From Bacteroidales bacterium (GTDB lineage Bacteria > Bacteroidota > Bacteroidia > Bacteroidales > Paludibacteraceae), in contig SFDZ01000010.1 of assembly GCA_004557405.1 (NCBI GenBank), positions 1 through 60,904 on the forward strand: a stretch of 60,904 bases of DNA. The letters run 5' to 3'. This document shows, one piece after another, positions 56,136-60,904 of the stretch (positions are counted from its first letter, which is position 1; each line of letters opens with the position of its first letter). The notes under the pieces are model-generated. The model was not told the DNA's origin. It did no database searches and worked only from the letters and a program-made list of their open reading frames with translations. The translations under genes and the position numbers were made by a program.

Positions 56136-56882
56136 ATGGCAGGCATACACCGGTTGATAACGCAAGCCGTAGCACAGCAGCGCAAATTGTTTGCTTTGCT
56201 CATCGACCCCGAAAAATGCGACGCCCATCGTCTGCAACAGGTGGCCGAAAGTGCTGCACACGCCGCTCCCGACCTCATTTTGGTAGGTGGCAGCCAACTG
56301 CGACAATCGACCGCCGACGCCATCGACCGCCTGCGCCAACACTGCGACCTGCCCATCGTGCTGTTTCCCGGCAACGTGCAACAACTTGCGCCCAATGCCG
56401 ACGCGCTGCTGCTGCTGTCGCTCATTTCGGGACGCAACGCCGAGTGGCTTATCGGGCAACAGGTGCAAGCGGCACAAGCAATACGCGCATCGCACATCGA
56501 AGTGCTGCCCACGGGCTACATACTCGTCGATGGCGGCACACAAACAGCCGTACAACGCATCAGCGGCACACTGCCCATTGCAGCCGACGACCTCGAACTA
56601 ATCGCTGCCACAGCCCTTGCCGGCGAACAGAGCGGCAAACAACTCATCTACCTCGAAGCCGGTAGCGGCGCCACACGCCCCGTGCCGACAAGCGCCATAC
56701 GAGCCGCCAAAGAGGTGCTGACCGTGCCACTTGTAGTGGGCGGCGGCATCACCACACCGCAAATGCTGCGCGATGCTTACGCCGCCGGCGCCGACATGGT
56801 AGTGGTTGGCAACCACCTCGAAACGCACCTGAATCAACTCGGCACCTTTGCCGACACGGCGAAAGCAATAACGAAAAAATAG
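56136..56882 (+). CDS. PcrB-type prenylglyceryl phosphate synthase
   Basis: 248 residues from ATG 56136 (MAGIHRLITQ), a TIM barrel. The LLIDPEK motif (residues 21-27) binds sn-glycerol-1-phosphate, and YLEAGSGA, VGGGI and VVVGNHLE are the phosphate-binding ends of the barrel. The archaeal members make geranylgeranylglyceryl phosphate; the bacterial ones use heptaprenyl diphosphate or similar. The chain length used here is unknown. It follows the PPTase gene after 8 bp. Confidence 0.88.
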   Translation: MAGIHRLITQAVAQQRKLFALLIDPEKCDAHRLQQVAESAAHAAPDLILVGGSQLRQSTADAIDRLRQHCDLPIVLFPGNVQQLAPNADALLLLSLISGRNAEWLIGQQVQAAQAIRASHIEVLPTGYILVDGGTQTAVQRISGTLPIAADDLELIAATALAGEQSGKQLIYLEAGSGATRPVPTSAIRAAKEVLTVPLVVGGGITTPQMLRDAYAAGADMVVVGNHLETHLNQLGTFADTAKAITKK

Positions 56883-56935
56883 ATTTAAGAACCGAGATTT
56901 TACCCCCTACGCCTTAAACTTTTGCACTTTTTCAC

Positions 56936-56966
56936 TTTGCACTTTGCACTTTTTATATTATCTTTG
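56936..56966 (+). promoter_or_regulatory. Promoter of the GLUG-repeat protein
   Basis: TTTG (56936-56939), 19 bp, TATCTTTG (56959-56966), an exact consensus match, with a leader of about 30 bases. The DNA around the -33 element is a run of CACTTTG words like those in the 50.3-50.8 kb repeats. Confidence 0.8.
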
Positions 56967-57002
56967 CAGCGTGAAATAAATAATCATAAAATACATTTAA
57001 CA

Positions 57003-60000
57003 ATGAAAACTACACAATTCAGATGGCTCGCTACGATGCTTCTGCTCGTGGCGGCAATGGTTATGCCCTCTACAGCGTGGGCGCAAGAGGTAACTTACAC
57101 TAACGGTTTCGGCAGCGACGGCTCCTATCAGCCCGCAACACTGACAACCGACAAGTATGACATCAATGGCGACGGAACAAAAGACGAAGTTTACGAAATC
57201 GAGAATGCAGGTCAGCTTTACTGGTTTGCGGCTCTTGTAAACGGTACTGACGGTTTAACACAGAACAAGGGTGCAAACGCAGTTCTCACAGCGGATATCA
57301 CCGTAAACACCGGCGTTTTGAATGCGGATGGTACGCTTGCAAGCGATGTAAGCGGTTTCAAAGCCTGGACGCCTATCGGCAAAAGCTCGACCTACGCATA
57401 CAGCGGCACCTTTGACGGACAAAACCATACGGTCAGCGGCTTATATTTTAATAATAATTCACAATACTATGTCGGTTTCTTCGGATATGTTGTAGGTTCA
57501 AACAGCAAAATTTCCAATGTGGGCGTTGCTGATTCTTATTTCAATGGTAAAGAAGATGTCGGCGGTGTGTGCGGATTTGGCAACCACAATACCATAAGTA
57601 ATTGTTACAATACAGGTGCGGTAAGCGGTAATAGTTCTGTCGGCGGCGTGTGTGGATATAAATACTACGGTACCATAAGCAACTGTTATAATACGGGTGC
57701 AGTAAGCGGTACGGAATCTAGTGTCGGCGGTGTGTGCGGATATAGCAACTCTGGTACAATCACAAACTGCTATTTTGACAGTACAGTTTATGGCGGGAAT
57801 GCTGTTGGCACTAATACAGGCACTGTTTCTTCAAATGTCCCCGGCAAAACTTCCGAACAGTTCAAGAGCGGCGAGGTATGCTATCTGCTGAACAATTGCA
57901 AGACCGACGGCACACAGGCTTGGTATCAGGACCTTACGCCGGAGACAGGCGACAAATCTCCTGTCTTGAAGTCAAATGGCAACAACACGGTGTATGCCGG
58001 CAAACCTTGTATGAGCCAATTCTCCAACACAGAGTTAGCAAGTATTAATCACAGCCTCGACGAGCACGGCTTCTGCACGGTGTGCGGTGGTTATCAGCCC
58101 GCAACAGATAGTAATAGTGACGGTGTGTACGAAATCTCCAATGCCGGACAGTTATATTGGTTTGCCGCCCTTGTAAACGGTACGCTGCTCGACGGCACAG
58201 CACAAAACCTTTCCGCAAACGCAGTGCTTACTGCCAATATCACCGTAAACACCGGCGTTTTAGATGCGAATGGCACCCTTGCAAGCGATGTAAGCGGTTT
58301 CAAAGTTTGGACGCCTATCGGAGATTATTATAATAAGTATACAGGAAAATTTGATGGGCAAAACCATACGGTCAGCGGTTTGTATTTCAATGATTCACAA
58401 ACAGATTATGTTGGCTTGTTCGGTAATAACAAAAGCACAATAAAAAATGTGGGCGTTGCTGATTCTTATTTCAATGGTAAAAATTATGTCGGCGGCGTAT
58501 GCGGATATAAAGAATACGGTACCATAAGTAACTGTTACAATACAGGTGCGGTAAGTGGTAGTTTTAATAATATCGGCGGCGTGTGCGGATATAATAACGG
58601 GACAGTAGCAAACTGTTACAATACAGGTGCGGTAAGCGGCAGTAATAGTAGTGTCGGCGGCGTGTGCGGAAACAATTACGGCGGTATAAAGAACTGTTAT
58701 AATACGGGCGCAGTCATCGGTGCGAGATATTATATCGGCGGCGTGTGCGGACGTCTGTACGGCAACATAGAGAATTGTTACAGTATCGGTACAGTCGGCG
58801 GTTCTTCCGATGAGTCTGTCGGCGCTTTGTGCGGGTATAACGACCACCGGACAATCTCAAACTGCTACTTCGACAGCAGTAAATGCAATAAAAACGCTGT
58901 GGGAAAGAATGATGGCACTGCCACCAATACCGAGGGTAAAACCGCAGAACAGTTTGCAAGCGGCGAGGTGTGCTATCTGCTGAACAATTGCAAGACCGAC
59001 GGCACACAGGCTTGGTATCAGGACCTTACGCCGGAAACCGGAGACAAACATCCTGTCTTGAAATCAAATGGCAACAACACGGTGTATGCCGGCAAACCTT
59101 GTATGAGCCAATTCTCCAACACAGAGTTAGCAAGTGTTGATCACACCTTCGACGAGCACGGCTTCTGCACAAAGTGCGGTGGTTATAAGCCGGCAGATAA
59201 AAATAGTGACGGTGTGTACGAAATCTCCAATGCCGGACAGCTATACTGGTTTGCCGCCCTTGTAAACGGCACACTGACCGACGGCACGGCGCAAAAGGGT
59301 TCTGCAAAGGCAATTCTTGTGAACGATATTACCGTAAACACCGGCGTTCTGAATGCGGATGGCACGCTTGCAAGCGATGTAAGCGGTTTCAAAGTTTGGA
59401 CACCTATCGGAAATGATTATAATAAGTATATAGGAATATTTGACGGGCAACACCATACGGTCAGCGGTTTGTATTTCAATGATTCAGAAACAAAATATGT
59501 CGGTCTCTTCGGAGAAGTAGGTCAAAACGGCAAAGTTTCCAATGTGGGCGTTGTTGATTCTTATTTCAATGGTAATAATTATATCGGCGGTGTGTGCGGA
59601 TATAACTACTACGCTACCATAAGTAACAGTTACAATACAGGTGCGGTAAGCGGCGGTAGTAAAAGTGTCGGCGGCGTGTGCGGATCTATCTTCTTCGGCA
59701 CCATAAGCAACTGTTATAATACGGGTGCAGTAAGCGGTACAGAATCTAGTGTCGGCGGTGTGTGCGGACATAACAGCTCCGGTGCCATAAGTAACTGTTA
59801 TAACATAGGTGTGGTAAGTGGCGGTAGTAGTAGTAATAGTGTCGGCGGCGTGTGCGGTAACTGCTCCGGCGGCAACATCTCGCATTGCTACTTAGATAGC
59901 ACTAAATGCGATAAAAACGCTGTGGGAATAAATGATGGCGTACTCTTAAAAATCGAGGGCAAATCTTCAGAGGACTTTGCAAGCGGCAAGGTATGCTATC

Positions 60001-60904
60001 TGCTGAACAAAGGCATGACCGACGGCACACAGGCTTGGTATCAGGACCTTACGCCGGAAACCGGGGACAAACATCCTGTCTTGAAATCAAATGGCAACGA
60101 CACGGTGTATGCCAGCCAACCTTGTAATATCAAATTCTCCAACACAGAGTTAGAACCTATTGAGCACAACTTCGACGAGCACGGATTCTGCACGGTGTGC
60201 GGCGCTTATCAGCCTGCAACAGATAGTGATAGTGACGGTGTTTACGAAATCGGCAACGTCGGACAGTTATACTGGTTTGCCGCCCTTGTAAACGGCACAC
60301 TGACCGACGGCACGGCGCAAAATCTTTCAGCAAACGCAGTGCTTACTGCCAATATCACCGTAAACACCGGCGTTTTGAATGCAGATGGCACCCTTGCAAG
60401 CGATGTAAGCGGTTTCAAAGTTTGGACACCTATCGGAAATTATTATAATAAGTATATAGGAAAATTTGACGGGCAACACCATACGGTCAGCGGCTTGTAT
60501 TTCAATGATTCACGAACAAAATATATCGGTCTCTTCGGATATGTAGGTGAAAACGGCAAAGTTTCCAATGTGGGAGTTGTTGATTCTTATTTCAATGGTA
60601 ATCATTATATCGGCGGCGTATGCGGATATAACTACGGTGCAGCAGAAAACTGTTACAGCGTAAGCACGATAAGCGGTACGAACTATATCGGCGGCGTATG
60701 CGGAGTAAACTACGGTGCCATAAGTAACTGTTATAGTATAGGTGCGGTAAGCGGTGATACTTATAGTAAGGTCGGCGGTGTGTGCGGATATAACAACTCC
60801 GGTGCCATAAGTAACTGTTATAGTATAGGTGCGCTAAGCGGCGGTAATAGTAGTGTCGGCGGCGTGTGCGGAAACAATTACGGCGGTATAAAGAACTGTT
60901 ATAA
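57003..60904 (+). CDS. Giant secreted GLUG-repeat protein, partial
   Basis: At least 1300 residues, open without a stop to the right edge. A signal peptide (about 1-28, ending STAWAQ) is followed by four tandem modules. They begin near 57.17, 58.11, 59.20 and 60.22 kb. Each module has a VYEI-NAGQLYWFAALVNG block, ITVNTGVL-ADGTLASDVSG, then FDGQ-HTVSGLYFN, then three to five GLUG repeats of about 22-28 residues (GGVCGY-GTISNCYNTGAVSG), and a KPC-FCTVCGGYQPA linker with a CxxC. There are sixteen GLUG units in view, and most hold two cysteines. Such proteins fold as beta-helices on the surface and are thought to bind host or cell surfaces. The C-terminus, where a sorting domain might be, lies outside the window. 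Codon use is more AT-rich than in the genes before it. Confidence 0.85.
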   Translation, partial: MKTTQFRWLATMLLLVAAMVMPSTAWAQEVTYTNGFGSDGSYQPATLTTDKYDINGDGTKDEVYEIENAGQLYWFAALVNGTDGLTQNKGANAVLTADITVNTGVLNADGTLASDVSGFKAWTPIGKSSTYAYSGTFDGQNHTVSGLYFNNNSQYYVGFFGYVVGSNSKISNVGVADSYFNGKEDVGGVCGFGNHNTISNCYNTGAVSGNSSVGGVCGYKYYGTISNCYNTGAVSGTESSVGGVCGYSNSGTITNCYFDSTVYGGNAVGTNTGTVSSNVPGKTSEQFKSGEVCYLLNNCKTDGTQAWYQDLTPETGDKSPVLKSNGNNTVYAGKPCMSQFSNTELASINHSLDEHGFCTVCGGYQPATDSNSDGVYEISNAGQLYWFAALVNGTLLDGTAQNLSANAVLTANITVNTGVLDANGTLASDVSGFKVWTPIGDYYNKYTGKFDGQNHTVSGLYFNDSQTDYVGLFGNNKSTIKNVGVADSYFNGKNYVGGVCGYKEYGTISNCYNTGAVSGSFNNIGGVCGYNNGTVANCYNTGAVSGSNSSVGGVCGNNYGGIKNCYNTGAVIGARYYIGGVCGRLYGNIENCYSIGTVGGSSDESVGALCGYNDHRTISNCYFDSSKCNKNAVGKNDGTATNTEGKTAEQFASGEVCYLLNNCKTDGTQAWYQDLTPETGDKHPVLKSNGNNTVYAGKPCMSQFSNTELASVDHTFDEHGFCTKCGGYKPADKNSDGVYEISNAGQLYWFAALVNGTLTDGTAQKGSAKAILVNDITVNTGVLNADGTLASDVSGFKVWTPIGNDYNKYIGIFDGQHHTVSGLYFNDSETKYVGLFGEVGQNGKVSNVGVVDSYFNGNNYIGGVCGYNYYATISNSYNTGAVSGGSKSVGGVCGSIFFGTISNCYNTGAVSGTESSVGGVCGHNSSGAISNCYNIGVVSGGSSSNSVGGVCGNCSGGNISHCYLDSTKCDKNAVGINDGVLLKIEGKSSEDFASGKVCYLLNKGMTDGTQAWYQDLTPETGDKHPVLKSNGNDTVYASQPCNIKFSNTELEPIEHNFDEHGFCTVCGAYQPATDSDSDGVYEIGNVGQLYWFAALVNGTLTDGTAQNLSANAVLTANITVNTGVLNADGTLASDVSGFKVWTPIGNYYNKYIGKFDGQHHTVSGLYFNDSRTKYIGLFGYVGENGKVSNVGVVDSYFNGNHYIGGVCGYNYGAAENCYSVSTISGTNYIGGVCGVNYGAISNCYSIGAVSGDTYSKVGGVCGYNNSGAISNCYSIGALSGGNSSVGGVCGNNYGGIKNCY

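Noticed and set aside
58395..58847. Long minus-strand reading frames with repeated SAHAADT-like words inside the GLUG gene (also 59484-59885)
   Set aside because: They are exact antisense shadows of the GLUG repeats; no promoter, signal peptide or independent family features.
57003..60904. Regular repeats considered as a CRISPR array
   Set aside because: The repeats are in-frame protein repeats of variable length with diverged copies and no unique spacers.

Overview
The window looks like a chromosomal segment of a member of the phylum Bacteroidota, most probably order Bacteroidales, with moderately high GC coding sequence. Three things support this. The promoters follow the Bacteroidota pattern (TTTG, 19-20 bp, TAnnTTTG). 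There are gld genes (gldF, gldB, gldE-gldD) and a type IX secretion-like C-terminal sorting domain. The RprX/RprY-type two-component pair, the PrsW, DUF4922 and DUF1460 families and a PcrB-type prenylglyceryl phosphate synthase are also typical of the group. Most of the window is ordinary core genome on the plus strand. Genes are tightly packed, often with one-base gaps or start/stop overlaps.

Layout. 1-561: non-coding, with an outward-facing minus-strand promoter. 562-3532: gldF, surE, a small membrane protein, lpxB. 3564-5500: an ECF sigma factor overlapping a gene for an inner-membrane-to-outer-membrane beta-barrel protein. 5619-14476: a long run of an amidase/golvesin protein, a tandem GT2, a DUF4922 HIT-like protein, a SpoIID-like protein without signal peptide, PrsW and an AmpG-like transporter. 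14492-15142 (minus): an Mpi-like serine recombinase. 15308-25093: gldB, a Fur-family regulator, a zinc peptidase, folA, an M23-like protein, dxr, rseP, secA. 25249-27499: rprX-rprY. 27567-37003: mostly minus strand (BadF-type kinase, lipoprotein, rnc, M16 protease, PagL-like protein, YidE/AspT-type transporter), interrupted by tRNA-Gly(CCC). 37180-46447: ZIP, CorA, murB, murA, a C26-M19 fusion, rpoN, DUF1460 amidase, tonB. 46534-50283: an acetate module (pta, ackA, CoA-transferase). 50345-53022: repeat-rich accessory island with a frameshifted FISUMP gene and a short sorting-domain protein. 53023-56882: ssb, gldE, gldD, PPTase, PcrB-type synthase. 57003 to the end: a very large GLUG-repeat surface protein that runs out of the window.

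Functionally, many genes concern the envelope: lipid A (lpxB, PagL-like), peptidoglycan synthesis and recycling (murA, murB, amidases, AmpG-like), envelope signalling (sigma/barrel pair, rseP, PrsW, RprXY) and secretion/gliding (secA, gld genes, tonB). The best candidates for undescribed biology are: the 5.6-14.5 kb glycan/peptidoglycan locus with its signal-less SpoIID; the sigma factor coupled to a one-piece envelope-spanning barrel; a 19-bp dyad shared by two promoters or leaders; an orphan promoter-hairpin transcript at 28.54-28.67 kb; and the repeat-flanked surface-protein island. All functional calls come from reading motifs by eye; no database search was run.
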